NCBI GenBank assembly: GCA_021780075.1
Contig: JAJXZL010000005.1
Span: 1-64,000, forward strand
DNA from: Acidobacteriota bacterium
GTDB taxonomy: Bacteria; Acidobacteriota; Terriglobia; Terriglobales; Acidobacteriaceae
Length of the DNA: 64,000 nucleotides
Reading direction: 5' to 3'
The position numbers and the translations under genes were made by a program. The notes under the pieces were generated by a model. It searched no databases, had not been told where the DNA came from, and saw only the letters and a program-made list of their open reading frames with translations. Below, in pieces: positions 28,619-37,712 of the stretch. The stretch's first letter is position 1; the number at the start of each line of letters is the position of its first letter.

Positions 28619-28984
28619 TCAAACCTCCAGGTCGCCCTCATAACTGCAGCCGCTCGTGCAGGTTTCATGCACTACGATCCGGCTTAGTGCGGGGAGCGCC
28701 GGACGCAGCTTCTTCCAGAGCCAGCGAGCGAGGTTTTCGCTGGTCGGATTCTCCAGCCCCTCCACCTCATTCAGGCAGTGATGGTCAATCTGATCCTCAA
28801 TCGCGAGAAAAGCCCCGCGAATATCTGCGAAGTCAACAACCCAGCCGAGCTGTGGATCGACCGGCCCGCTCACATGCACGCAGATGCGGAAGCTGTGCCC
28901 GTGCATCCGCCTGCACTTATGTCCTTCGGGAACATTGGGCAGCCAGTGCGCCGCCTCGATCGTGAATTCCTTGAAAATTTCCAT
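28619..28984 (-). CDS. queD: 6-carboxy-5,6,7,8-tetrahydropterin synthase (QueD)
   Basis: Second step of preQ0/queuosine synthesis: converts dihydroneopterin triphosphate to 6-carboxytetrahydropterin. The 121-residue protein has the zinc-binding histidines in IEAAHWLPNVPEGHKCRRMHGHSF and the conserved DFADIRG and ENPTSENLARWLW. The cysteine in EGHKCRRMHGH fits the QueD catalytic site. It starts nine bases after the end of queE, with AAGGAA upstream, so it is translated from the queC-queE-queD operon. Confidence 0.95.
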   Translation of the reverse strand: MEIFKEFTIEAAHWLPNVPEGHKCRRMHGHSFRICVHVSGPVDPQLGWVVDFADIRGAFLAIEDQIDHHCLNEVEGLENPTSENLARWLWKKLRPALPALSRIVVHETCTSGCSYEGDLEV

Positions 28985-28993
28985 GAACTTTCC

Positions 28994-29632
28994 TTACGGA
29001 ATACCAAGTAACTTGTGGGTTTGCAGGCTTAACCGCCACAGAGGATGCTCGAGGCAAAACTCAACGGCGCTCTTTGTATTCACGGCAACACTGGGCCCAT
29101 CCATCGGCTGCAGGAAGAAGTGCCGGAACGGAAGTATCTCGAAATCCATGGGGTCCATTCCCGCCTGAGGATAGATCAGCTTCAGTTCGTCCCCATTTCG
29201 CTGGACCAGCTCTGTACCGGACTTGGGGCTCACACAGAGCCAGTCCACCCCTGCCGGCGCAGCCACTGTCCCGTTGGTCTCCACGGCAATTTCAAATCCT
29301 AGCGCATGCAGCGCATCAATCAAGTTCGCATCCAGTTGCAGCAGCGGCTCCCCGCCCGTGCATACCACGAATCGCCTGCCCATCTGTTTGTCTTTGGGCC
29401 ATGCGCGTTCGACGGCGCTCGCCAGCGCTTCGGCTGACTCGAACTTTCCACCTCCAGGCCCATCGACTCCCACAAAATCCGTATCGCAAAACTGACATTG
29501 CGCCGCCGGCCGGTCCGCCTCGCGTCCCGTCCAGAGATTGCAGCCCGCGAACCGGCAGAAAACGGCAGCGCGGCCCGCTTGCGCGCCTTCGCCCTGCAGG
29601 GTATAAAAGATTTCCTTGACGGCGTAGCTCAT
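28994..29632 (-). CDS. queE: 7-carboxy-7-deazaguanine synthase (QueE)
   Basis: Radical SAM enzyme that turns 6-carboxytetrahydropterin into 7-carboxy-7-deazaguanine. The 212-residue protein contains [23 protein letters not shown], where the usual CX3C-X2-C cluster loop is expanded to C-X14-C-X2-C as in the insert-containing QueE types. It also holds [12 protein letters not shown] and [10 protein letters not shown], which bind SAM. The ATG at 29630-29632 overlaps the TGA of queC (ATGA), so the two genes are translationally coupled. An upstream in-frame start at 29734 would lie inside queC and is rejected. Confidence 0.95.
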   Translation of the reverse strand: MSYAVKEIFYTLQGEGAQAGRAAVFCRFAGCNLWTGREADRPAAQCQFCDTDFVGVDGPGGGKFESAEALASAVERAWPKDKQMGRRFVVCTGGEPLLQLDANLIDALHALGFEIAVETNGTVAAPAGVDWLCVSPKSGTELVQRNGDELKLIYPQAGMDPMDFEILPFRHFFLQPMDGPSVAVNTKSAVEFCLEHPLWRLSLQTHKLLGIP

Positions 29633-30348
29633 CTCGAGGCCCGCTCCCCCGCTTCGCGAGACCGCAATGGATCCTCGATGCCATTCTCCTGGAATCCCTT
29701 CTGCCGCAGCAGACACGAGTCGCATTGCCCGCAAGGCGCGCCATCAGCCGCCGGATCATAGCAACTGCTGGTAAGGCCGTAGTCCACGCCCAGCCTCACG
29801 CCCTCGCGAATAATCTCCGCCTTTGAGAGTGCGATCAGCGGGGTGTGAATCTTGAGCCGCTGAAGCCCCTCCACGCCGGCCTTGGTTGCTAGGTTCGCCA
29901 TCTTCTCAAACGCCTCTATGAACTCCGGACGGCAGTCTGGATATCCGCTGTAGTCCAGCGCATTCACGCCAATGAAGATGTCGCTCGAACCCAGCACTTC
30001 AGCCCAGGCCAACGCGAACGATAGAAAGATTGTGTTGCGCGCTGGAACGTACGTGATCGGAATGCCGTGCGCCATTTCGTCAAGCGCGCGTCCCTTGGGA
30101 ACATCAATGTCGTCTGTGAGCGCGGAGCCTCCAAATATCCGCAAATCGATGGTCGCGATGCGATGGCTCGCCACACCGATGGACTGGGCAACACGGCGGG
30201 CAGCCTCCAGTTCCCAGCTGTGGCGCTGGCCATAGGAGAAGGAAAGCGCGCTGACCTCGAACCCCTGGCTCCGGGCAATCGCCAGCACTGTGGCTGAATC
30301 GAGACCGCCGCTCAACAGTACGACCGCCCGCTTGGGCTGGTTTTCCAT
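29629..30348 (-). CDS. queC: 7-cyano-7-deazaguanine synthase (QueC)
   Basis: Converts 7-carboxy-7-deazaguanine to preQ0 with ATP and ammonia. The 239-residue protein opens with the PP-loop [18 protein letters not shown]. It continues with [14 protein letters not shown] and THC-like [17 protein letters not shown], and ends with the zinc-binding set [17 protein letters not shown]. The ATG at 30346-30348 was chosen. An upstream ATG at 30411 would add a run of basic residues and is less likely. It is the first gene of queC-queE-queD. QueF and GTP cyclohydrolase I are not in the window. Confidence 0.95.
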   Translation of the reverse strand: MENQPKRAVVLLSGGLDSATVLAIARSQGFEVSALSFSYGQRHSWELEAARRVAQSIGVASHRIATIDLRIFGGSALTDDIDVPKGRALDEMAHGIPITYVPARNTIFLSFALAWAEVLGSSDIFIGVNALDYSGYPDCRPEFIEAFEKMANLATKAGVEGLQRLKIHTPLIALSKAEIIREGVRLGVDYGLTSSCYDPAADGAPCGQCDSCLLRQKGFQENGIEDPLRSREAGERASR

Positions 30349-30522
30349 CTTCTGCTTTCCTCGCCTACGGCGCTTCCGTCCAAGCCGTTTTCGATTCAGT
30401 AATTTGGCCAATCGGCCGCCGGTGATGCGCGCCAGCCCTCATCTCCCTCGGGCAGAAGCACCCTCTTCAATTATCGTAGAACATTACGCGACGCCATCCG
30501 AACCATAGTGCGCCCGATTCGG

Positions 30523-30535
30523 TACCATAAGACCT
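30523..30535 (+). promoter_or_regulatory. TACCAT box seven bases before a HAD gene
   Basis: TACCAT at 30523-30528 stands seven bases before the ATG at 30536. No Shine-Dalgarno is present. The geometry matches other possible leaderless starts in this window, but the hexamer is a poor TATAAT match. Confidence 0.25.
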
Positions 30536-31240
30536 ATGCCGCAGATTGCTCCAGGTCAGGCACTGCTCATCGACGCTGACGATACACTGTGGGAAAACAA
30601 CGTCTACTTTGAGCGCGCTATCGCTGCCTTCATCAGCTATCTCAACCACCACGAATACACGCACGCTGAAATTCGACATGCCCTCAACACCATCGAGCAT
30701 GAAACCATCCTCGCCCATGGCTACGGCCTCAAGAGCTTTACCCGCTCGCTGATCACCTGCTTTGAGAGCCTCAGCCCTTTGCCTGTGACGGAAGAAGATC
30801 GCCAGCGCATCGTAGGATTTGCCCAGACCATCGCCGAGCACGAGATTGAGCTGCTGCCTGCCGTAAATGAGACGCTTGCCGAACTCGCCACGCGCCACCG
30901 GCTCATCCTGATGACAAAGGGCAACCACACCGAGCAGGCCGAAAAGCTTTCCCGCTCCGGCCTTGCACCGCATTTCTCCGCAGTGGAGATCGTGGCCGAG
31001 AAAGACCCGTCCACTTATCGCAATGTAATCGACCGCCACGAACTCGGACTGCGCACAAGCTGGATGATCGGCAACAGCCCCCGGAGCGACATTAATCCCG
31101 CCCTCGCCGCAGGACTCCACGCCGTCTTCCTCTTCCACAAGGACACCTGGGCGCTGGAGCACGCTGAGATCGCCGCTGCACCCGAAGGCCAGCAGCTATT
31201 TGAACTCGACACCTTCGCAAAGCTCACCGAGATTTTCTAG
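30536..31240 (+). CDS. HAD-superfamily hydrolase with DADDTL motif
   Basis: A cytoplasmic phosphatase-like protein of 234 residues. Motif I is LLIDADDTLWENN, where the second residue after the nucleophile is the usual acid (DxD). LILMTKGNHTEQAEKL supplies motif II, VVAEKDPSTYRNV-like residues supply motif III, and SWMIGNSPRSDINPALAAGL supplies motif IV. D-A-D-D-T-L-W is a known subgroup of YjjG-type HADs. The substrate is unknown. The gene is divergent from queC. Its TAG stop is the first trinucleotide of the IS630-derived element that follows. Confidence 0.8.
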   Translation: MPQIAPGQALLIDADDTLWENNVYFERAIAAFISYLNHHEYTHAEIRHALNTIEHETILAHGYGLKSFTRSLITCFESLSPLPVTEEDRQRIVGFAQTIAEHEIELLPAVNETLAELATRHRLILMTKGNHTEQAEKLSRSGLAPHFSAVEIVAEKDPSTYRNVIDRHELGLRTSWMIGNSPRSDINPALAAGLHAVFLFHKDTWALEHAEIAAAPEGQQLFELDTFAKLTEIF

Positions 31241-31655
31241 CGTCCTGCGCCCCTAAATTGCCGACAAAAGCGGGTGACGGAATCGAGGATCTGGTCTGCG
31301 GTTTTGTGCCCGATGAAGGGCTTTGGAGCGCAAGTGCGGTGTTCGATGAAGTCGCTAATTGCTGTTTTCCGTTCTTTGGTCGAGCAGAGAACGCCGCGCC
31401 GGCGAGTCATCCACAAACCTGCGCCATCCTTTGCTGAACGTTTGGATGCACGCATGAGTCTCCGCGGCGATGGCGGCAGCGGTCAGCCCCTTGAAGGCGC
31501 GTGCATCGAAAGGGCTTGGGCGGTCATCCTTCTCCGCGTCCATCCTGCAAGGTTGTGCGCTGCTCCTGGCTCAGTTCCAACAGCGGCAATCCGCGCCCTC
31601 GTCGCACACCTCGCTCCTGTCATGCCAGGGAGCCTCTTGTCACTATTTGTTTAGT
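31238..31655 (-). mobile_element. IS630-family remnant with internal deletion, copy A
   Basis: On the minus strand the DNA encodes fragments of an IS630 transposase. The start is ELSQEQRTTLQ and the HTH GLTAAAIAAETHACIQTFSK followed by WRRFVDD. Then, in another frame, comes the transposase C-terminus KERKTAISDFIEH and KPFIGHKTADQILDSVTRFC. The DDE catalytic middle, about 200 residues, is missing. The element is therefore non-functional on its own. It shares the same join, and both flanks, with copy B at 50292-50720. End points are approximate and rest on the alignment of the two copies. Confidence 0.75.
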
Positions 31656-32149
31656 TCATTACTGAATCAGGATGTTGGTTGCGATCATCGAAAATAAGTA
31701 TCCGTACTATCTATTTGCCAAATCGATAGTACGGTGCCACCCACGCCTCCAGCTCGGCCTGCGGCATCACAGCGTTAATCTAATCAAGGAACTGCTCCCG
31801 CCGTGCTTCTTCGAATACCACTAAAACTCCGTCGGTTGCGCCAAGGTCAACTGCTCCATCCGTGATCCGTCTCTTCTCCGCACTACCCGCGTTCCTTGTG
31901 GATCGAAGAGAATTTCAGAGGCTCCATCGATGCCTGTCCGGCATTCATATCCCGTCCATTTCCTGACATCATGACTCCGTAGTTCCCTATCCATCAGAAA
32001 ATCGGCAGAGACGACAAAACACTCACGTCTGACGGCAGCCCAGCGCCCAACATCTCTGCTGTCCTTTAACCGTACAGCGTTCAAGGCCAGCGCTAGCGAT
32101 CCGATAGGAACATACGAGGTGAAAAGTGCTCCTCGTTAAAGGTGGCCTC
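31656..32149. other. Gene-poor stretch with a long palindrome, upstream of GH39-like gene
   Basis: No confident gene. A 33-base near-perfect palindrome lies at 31702-31734 (outer arms CCGTACTATC and GATAGTACGG, inner arms ATTTG and CAAAT). A short minus-strand frame at 31821-32084 starts with TTG, has no ribosome site, and is not supported. The right end contains AAAGGTGG, which serves the ATG at 32150. Confidence 0.4.
31702..31734. repeat. 33-bp near-perfect palindrome
   Basis: Ten-base outer arms pair perfectly. A one-base mismatch follows, then five-base inner arms around a one-base loop. It could be an operator, a terminator for the mobile remnant to its left, or a recombination site. 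There is no U-run, and no gene ends just before it. Confidence 0.5.
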
Positions 32150-33586
32150 ATGATGCGACTCCGATCAGGCTCTATTGCATCCTGGACGCTCCCTCTCTCA
32201 GCAGTCTTTGTCATCGTCGTGGCGCTGGTTGGATGCAGCGCGCAGTTCTCTAATGCATTTCAAGGAATAAGCGCCAACACGTGTTCTGCACCCTTTCCAT
32301 ATCTCGGCAGTCCACTCGCAGCCACTCTTACCCCTCCCATATCTTCGGCAAACATCTCAAGTAATTACTTCGGAATGACGATCCACAGTCTGGCACCAAA
32401 TTCCTCTACCAGCAGCACCGGAGGACTCACGCCATTTCCTCCATTCCATTTCTCTACTTTTCGTCTGTGGGATGTTGCTGCCTGGAGAATTCTGGAGCCC
32501 TCAAAAGGTGTGTTCGACTGGACCAAGATGGATGGGACAATTGCCATTGCTCGCAAGAACGGCGTGCGAGATTTCATTTTTACCTTCGGGAATATTCCCG
32601 TGTGGGCATCAACAAATCCTGCGGATCCCTGCGGCAACATAGGTTGGGGGCCCGGAACCTGTGATCCTCCAGACATGGCTGCCTTTGATGACTTCACCGC
32701 CCGCATGGTTCAGCGCTACTGCGGCACGGTGAAATACTACGAGCCATGGAACGAACCAAATAGTAAACAATTCTGGGGCGGCACAAATGCGCAACTCCTG
32801 GAAGTCACAAAACATCTGTATCAGATCGCAAAGGATCCGGCAAATTGCGGCTGCGTAGACGGAGTCTGCTCTCCGAATGGCGGTACGAACCCAAATCAGG
32901 TCATGCTGCCGCCAATTACCGACCCAGGAGCCGCAAGCGTAGCCTGGCTCGACTCATATTTAGCTGCTGCTGGCCCTCAATACCCTTACGCGGACATTGC
33001 CTCTTTCCACGGCTACGGTGCTACCAATCCTGAAGACATCGTTGCAGGAGTGCAACTTCTAAAGTTGACCCTCGCGAAATATGGCCTGGCCGATCGGCAA
33101 CTGTGGAACACAGAAGCAAGTTGGGGACCAGAGACGTCGGAGCTTGGTGAGCAGCAGGCATCCTGGTTGATGCTCTACCATATTGCGCTAGTAGCATCTG
33201 GAGTTTCGCGATTTATCTGGTATGCCTACGATAACTGCACGTGGGGAACCCTTTGGCTGGGATCATCATGCCGCAGCTCTCAAGGAGCACCAAACTCGAC
33301 AACAATTCCCGGCGCGGCCTACGGTGTGATTGAAAGCTGGCTCACTGGAGCAAGTCTGGATCATTGCGACCACTATCAAAACAATCTCTGGGCATGCGAG
33401 TTGCATCGCGCTGGGGGCTTTGTGGGGTGGATGCTTTGGAGCGCCAGCGGAACAAGCATCTCGGTCCCAATCCCTGATACCATGGGCCTGACCGTATATC
33501 GCGACTGGCAGAACAATGTAAATGCTTTGCCTGCGCAAATCATAGTGAGCCAAATGCCAGTGCTCCTTGAAACCCATGACATCTGA
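32150..33586 (+). CDS. Secreted lipoprotein glycoside hydrolase, clan GH-A (GH39-like)
   Basis: A 478-residue predicted lipoprotein. The N-terminus (SAVFVIVVALVGCSAQ) has a lipobox cysteine. The TIM-barrel enzyme shows the acid/base glutamate in YYEPWNEPNSKQFW (about residue 202) and the nucleophile glutamate in LWNTEASWGPE (about residue 322). This is the NEP and E-at-strand-7 pair of clan GH-A. The N-terminal FRLWDVAAWRILEPSKGVFDW resembles GH39 and related glycan-processing families found in exopolysaccharide loci. The exact substrate is not known. The ATG at 32150 follows AAAGGTGG. It precedes two lipoproteins and the exopolysaccharide cluster. Confidence 0.72.
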   Translation: MMRLRSGSIASWTLPLSAVFVIVVALVGCSAQFSNAFQGISANTCSAPFPYLGSPLAATLTPPISSANISSNYFGMTIHSLAPNSSTSSTGGLTPFPPFHFSTFRLWDVAAWRILEPSKGVFDWTKMDGTIAIARKNGVRDFIFTFGNIPVWASTNPADPCGNIGWGPGTCDPPDMAAFDDFTARMVQRYCGTVKYYEPWNEPNSKQFWGGTNAQLLEVTKHLYQIAKDPANCGCVDGVCSPNGGTNPNQVMLPPITDPGAASVAWLDSYLAAAGPQYPYADIASFHGYGATNPEDIVAGVQLLKLTLAKYGLADRQLWNTEASWGPETSELGEQQASWLMLYHIALVASGVSRFIWYAYDNCTWGTLWLGSSCRSSQGAPNSTTIPGAAYGVIESWLTGASLDHCDHYQNNLWACELHRAGGFVGWMLWSASGTSISVPIPDTMGLTVYRDWQNNVNALPAQIIVSQMPVLLETHDI

Positions 33587-34038
33587 TCTCGCCACCAGGC
33601 GCCGACGGACAGCAAAATGGTGGGCCTTTGACATCTCATCTCAATGGTAGAGAAGCAGCGGCGATCCACCGATCGTGATTTTATTTCCAATAACTTTTCT
33701 CTTCGCGTTTGACTGATCTTGCCCAACCGAACTACCACACGGGCAGCACCAAAGGATCGATCATTTGGATGGAGTACTGAGCAATCGAATCATGTGTGTC
33801 CTAATGCTTTGACGATTCGTCCAATTTTTGGACGAAAATGCATACTTGCAGTGAGATTCATAACTCTATAGTTCGTGTAATTGCAACAGCTTAACTCCCA
33901 TCACAGAAATGGCCAGTTACTTGCACGCACATGATGACGTGGGTTCATTCCACCTAGCCATGCAAGCAGGCGATGAGACGATTCGAATCATGGCCACTGC
34001 AGGTCTCGATGATGGATGCCCCTAAGGGGGAAGAAATC
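33587..34038 (+). other. Intergenic region upstream of the IPT-repeat lipoprotein
   Basis: About 450 bases with no gene. It contains a perfect nine-base inverted repeat with a three-base loop at 33816-33836 (TTCGTCCAA / TTGGACGAA). It also holds an 11-base string GATGGAGTACT at 33768-33778 that recurs at 41540-41550. A promoter for the lipoprotein gene is expected here but not clearly identified. Confidence 0.45.
33816..33836 (+). promoter_or_regulatory. Perfect 9-bp inverted repeat, possible operator
   Basis: TTCGTCCAA and TTGGACGAA flank TTT, about 200 bases upstream of the IPT lipoprotein start. Too short to be a strong terminator, but its perfect symmetry fits a dimeric regulator site. 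Confidence 0.35.
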
Positions 34039-37000
34039 ATGTACAAGCGTGCCAAGCTCTTTGCCATTGTGGCTGCGGCTACTTTCTTCTCGCTCTTCCT
34101 GGGATGCGGAAGTAGCCCGCACACGTATACGCTCAGCACCCTGACTCCGTCAGAGATCGTGGCAGGGGCTGGCGACTTCACCTTGACGCTCGATGGAGCA
34201 AACTTCAACGCCAACACCAAAGTATTGTTTGCCGGTACCACGCTAACTCCCAACTACATTGCGCCGGCCCAGTTGCGCGTTACAATTCGCGCCAGTGTGG
34301 TCAACACGGCAGGCATTGTTGATGTAGCAGTTACAGGCAGCACTACGTCAAAGACCCTGCCTTTCACCATCAAAAATCCCCTGCCCATTATTTCCGCGCT
34401 CTCGCAGCAGAATACACTTCTGAACAGTGCGTCGCTTTCACTTGACATAGTAGGATCAAACTTTGTTTCGACCAGCACTGTGAAGCTGGGAGATAATTCC
34501 CTCACCCCTACATCGGTGACACCAACACAAGTAACCGTTACGGTTCCTGACATTCTGCTGACGATCGCTCAGGAGCTACCGATCACAGTGGTCAACCCGT
34601 CGCCAGGTGGAGGCGCATCAAGCGCGCTGACTTTCGCCGTGCTCAATCCAGTTCCTGTCGTTTCGGCACTCTCGCTCGAAAACGCACTCGTGGACAGCCC
34701 AGACTTCACACTGACCCTGACCGGAACAGGTTTTATTGCCGGCATGACGGTCAGCTTTGGTTCTACGCCGCTGGTTACGACTGTGATCAGCCCGACAGTG
34801 GCGTCTGTCCTTGTGCCTAAGACTGCACTGGGCAAGAGCGCCATTCTGGACATAACAGCGTCAAACAGTGGTCCGGGGGGGGGCACCTCGAACGCACTAA
34901 AATTCACGGTCAACAATCCCATCCCCACGATCACCTCGCTCTCAGTGGCGAAGACGCTTGCGGGCAGTGCGGAAATGACGCTGGATATCGCCGGAACAGG
35001 ATTCGTTCCAGATGTGACGGTTCATTTCGGGCCCGTTACTCTGACTCCAACATCCGTCAGCTCGACTCAGATCTCTATCCTCATTCCTAAAGAGTTGTTG
35101 GCAAAGGGTGGTGTCCATTCCGTAACTGCATCAAATCTCTCTCCCGGTGGCGGCGCCTCGAACTCGCTCGATTTTACGGTCGAAAACCCGGTGCCAACAC
35201 TTACCTCCATATCACTGAGCAACATAGTTGCAGGCAGTGGCGACTTCGTCCTAGCACTCACGGGCACACAATTCGTCGAGTCTTCGAGTGTGGTTTTAGG
35301 CAGCACATCGCTCACGCCCGCTGTATCTTCTTCGACGGAAATGAGTGTCAGTGTACCAGCCTCGGCGGTGCTTGATGGCGGAGTATATCGAGTGTCGGTG
35401 ACGAACCACGGACCGGGTGGAGGAACCTCAGGCTCGATCGACCTCACGGTCAACAATCCAGCCCCGACACTTACGGCACTCTCCCAGCAGACAATATTGC
35501 TTGGTAGCCCAGCATTCACACTGGAACTTACGGGAACCGGCTTTGTGCATCAAAGTTCCATACTCTTTGGAAGTACAGCGCTGGCTCCCACGCTCTTTAC
35601 GCCTACGCAACTCAGTGTCCTAGTGCCAGAAACAGCGTTCACCAAGGCTGGACGGCTTGATGTGAGCGTCGTCAACCCAACGCCTGGCGGTGGAACTTCA
35701 GAAACCATGCGTTTCATCGTGGAAAACCCGGTTCCTGAAGTAACAACTGTTTCGCCCACCAGCATAACGACCAGCACGACGGACAGGAACATCACCCTGG
35801 TCGGCAAAGGCTTTGCAGAAGATGCAACAGTCACGCTGGGTATGGAGCCTATCACCGTTCTTTCGACCACGTGGACGGGGATCAACATCGCTATACCTTC
35901 CAATCTGCTCACGACTCCCGGGACCCTCACTTTGAACGTAACGAACCCGGAGCCAGGAGGTGGCGCGTCCAACGTGGTTACACTCACCGTGCATGGCCAA
36001 GCTCCCACGAACTGGCGCACAGTCGTCAACAACAAAATGACGGTGCCTAACAGTACTCAAGTGTTCAACAGCTACAACCAGCCATCCGTCAACAGGCGCG
36101 GTGTGGTTGTCTTCAAAGGTCAAGGTAAAAGTACTACAGGTGACTCAAGCACGGGGGAAAAAGGCACGTCTGTCGGCATCTACGTTCGCGATATGTCTGC
36201 CGGAGAAGCGGCGCCCCTGATGACGGTTGCGAAGAAAGGCATGGAAGTGCCGCAGCCCAACAACACATCCTACAATGGGGCACTTTCAACTTTCATCCAG
36301 TTCCCATCATTCCCGCGCATTGCAATGGATTCGGATACCATTGCCGTCCGAGGCCAGTCTCAACCTGTCTGGACCTATACCCTTCCTGACGGGACCGAAA
36401 CCCGACTTGGCAGTGCCGGAGTTTATACCAATCCGACTGGATCACTTGTTACAGGTGCGGCCTTATTGGGTATCGTATCCGGCTTTGCATTCTTCGAGGT
36501 ACCCGGTGCGCCTGCAGGAACTCGTTTCGACCAGTTCCCCGGGTCACCTGCCGTGGACGGTAACTCTACGATCCTCTTCAAGGGCAATTACACCATTAAC
36601 GATGCCGGCAAAACGGGCGTCTACTTCCGCGACATCCTGAGCGGCGAGGGTAAATCACCAGTACAGTTGATCGCCAACAGCGAAACGGTCATTCCTGGCC
36701 AGCCTGAAGGCGGCACTACAGTCTTTGGTTCCACTGCACCGCCCAGCGCCGCCCAGGGAAAAGTAGTATTTGTGGGCCTGGACAATGAAGATGCGCCCAC
36801 CATGGGCGGTATTTATGCAGCTCCAATCGCGCCCGCGCCGACACTTGAAACTATCGTCAGTATCGGTGCTCAGGTACCCGGAGAAGCTGATGGTGTCGTC
36901 TTCAATCGCATGGGAGAAGGTCTTGGGTTTGACGGGCGCTATACCGCTTTCTGGGCGGCCTGGGGCTCCGAAACACGCACTCGACTGCTCATTTGCGGCG

Positions 37001-37608
37001 TAGATGGCAACAAGGAAATGCTCGCCAGTTGCAAGGAGATGTTCCCCAACGGCTACGAAGCGGAGATCCCCGTTCATCAAGGAATCTTTGTCTACGACAT
37101 GGTGACGACAACGCTCATTCCGATCGCCAAGACAGACAGCGGCGAGTTCACTGACTTCATGTATTGGGTCTTCTCGGGTCGCCCTCCAAATGTAGGCGGA
37201 GGATCGAATGAAATGGGCGGATCTAAAGAAGGTGGTGTAGGTGAAGACGTTGTACCTGAACCGCCACGCTGGCGCTCATCTTCATTCATCAGTGTATCCG
37301 GCCGTCCGGTCGATACCTTTGACGTTGCCTTCAAAGCCATGACAGGCACAGTTGACGGAGTCTACCTTGCGGAAGGTGGCTACGTTGCAGAAACGCCGGT
37401 GGTAAAGCCGATTCAAACTGTAATCGACACAACATTCCCCGGCCCGAACATCGACCCTGAAGCTCCGGCTGGATCCACCATCGCTACGGTAGGCATAGAA
37501 CGCGACGGCTTGCGCAGCGATTTACTTGTTGTCACATCGAGCATGCTCGACACAATAACTACGGAAGGCAACGCCGGAATTTACATAACCCCGGTGATGC
37601 CACAATGA
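34039..37608 (+). CDS. Large lipoprotein with seven IPT/TIG-like repeats
   Basis: A 1189-residue cell-surface lipoprotein. The signal (FAIVAAATFFSLFLGCGSS) has a lipobox cysteine. Seven Ig-like repeats of about 90 residues run from about base 34110 to 35990. Each opens with N-P-x-P and ends near P-x-P-G-G-G-x-S, for example NPVPVVSALS, NPIPTITSLS, NPVPTLTSIS and NPAPTLTALS. The C-terminal 500 residues are a different, beta-rich region with recurring GIYVRDMSAGE, GVYFRDILSGE and GIFVYDMVTT, a propeller-like layout. The ATG at 34039 follows GGGGGAAG. It is probably an adhesin or matrix protein. Confidence 0.75.
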   Translation: MYKRAKLFAIVAAATFFSLFLGCGSSPHTYTLSTLTPSEIVAGAGDFTLTLDGANFNANTKVLFAGTTLTPNYIAPAQLRVTIRASVVNTAGIVDVAVTGSTTSKTLPFTIKNPLPIISALSQQNTLLNSASLSLDIVGSNFVSTSTVKLGDNSLTPTSVTPTQVTVTVPDILLTIAQELPITVVNPSPGGGASSALTFAVLNPVPVVSALSLENALVDSPDFTLTLTGTGFIAGMTVSFGSTPLVTTVISPTVASVLVPKTALGKSAILDITASNSGPGGGTSNALKFTVNNPIPTITSLSVAKTLAGSAEMTLDIAGTGFVPDVTVHFGPVTLTPTSVSSTQISILIPKELLAKGGVHSVTASNLSPGGGASNSLDFTVENPVPTLTSISLSNIVAGSGDFVLALTGTQFVESSSVVLGSTSLTPAVSSSTEMSVSVPASAVLDGGVYRVSVTNHGPGGGTSGSIDLTVNNPAPTLTALSQQTILLGSPAFTLELTGTGFVHQSSILFGSTALAPTLFTPTQLSVLVPETAFTKAGRLDVSVVNPTPGGGTSETMRFIVENPVPEVTTVSPTSITTSTTDRNITLVGKGFAEDATVTLGMEPITVLSTTWTGINIAIPSNLLTTPGTLTLNVTNPEPGGGASNVVTLTVHGQAPTNWRTVVNNKMTVPNSTQVFNSYNQPSVNRRGVVVFKGQGKSTTGDSSTGEKGTSVGIYVRDMSAGEAAPLMTVAKKGMEVPQPNNTSYNGALSTFIQFPSFPRIAMDSDTIAVRGQSQPVWTYTLPDGTETRLGSAGVYTNPTGSLVTGAALLGIVSGFAFFEVPGAPAGTRFDQFPGSPAVDGNSTILFKGNYTINDAGKTGVYFRDILSGEGKSPVQLIANSETVIPGQPEGGTTVFGSTAPPSAAQGKVVFVGLDNEDAPTMGGIYAAPIAPAPTLETIVSIGAQVPGEADGVVFNRMGEGLGFDGRYTAFWAAWGSETRTRLLICGVDGNKEMLASCKEMFPNGYEAEIPVHQGIFVYDMVTTTLIPIAKTDSGEFTDFMYWVFSGRPPNVGGGSNEMGGSKEGGVGEDVVPEPPRWRSSSFISVSGRPVDTFDVAFKAMTGTVDGVYLAEGGYVAETPVVKPIQTVIDTTFPGPNIDPEAPAGSTIATVGIERDGLRSDLLVVTSSMLDTITTEGNAGIYITPVMPQ

Positions 37609-37712
37609 CGCTGGGGGAGCAATCCCCCGCGCGCCATGTTGCTTCTGGCTGCAAAATCGTCCATTTAGCGAGCCAGATCAATACGATTTTCGCAAGCGGA
37701 AAGGAGTTACAA

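Noticed and set aside
31821-32084. Possible 87-residue minus-strand gene
   Set aside because: Starts with TTG, lacks a ribosome site and matches no family I know. It lies in DNA next to a mobile remnant, so it may be a decayed fragment.
34110-35990. Regular 270-base periodicity, first considered as a CRISPR or DNA satellite
   Set aside because: It is the coding repeat of seven Ig-like domains; the DNA copies are diverged and in frame.
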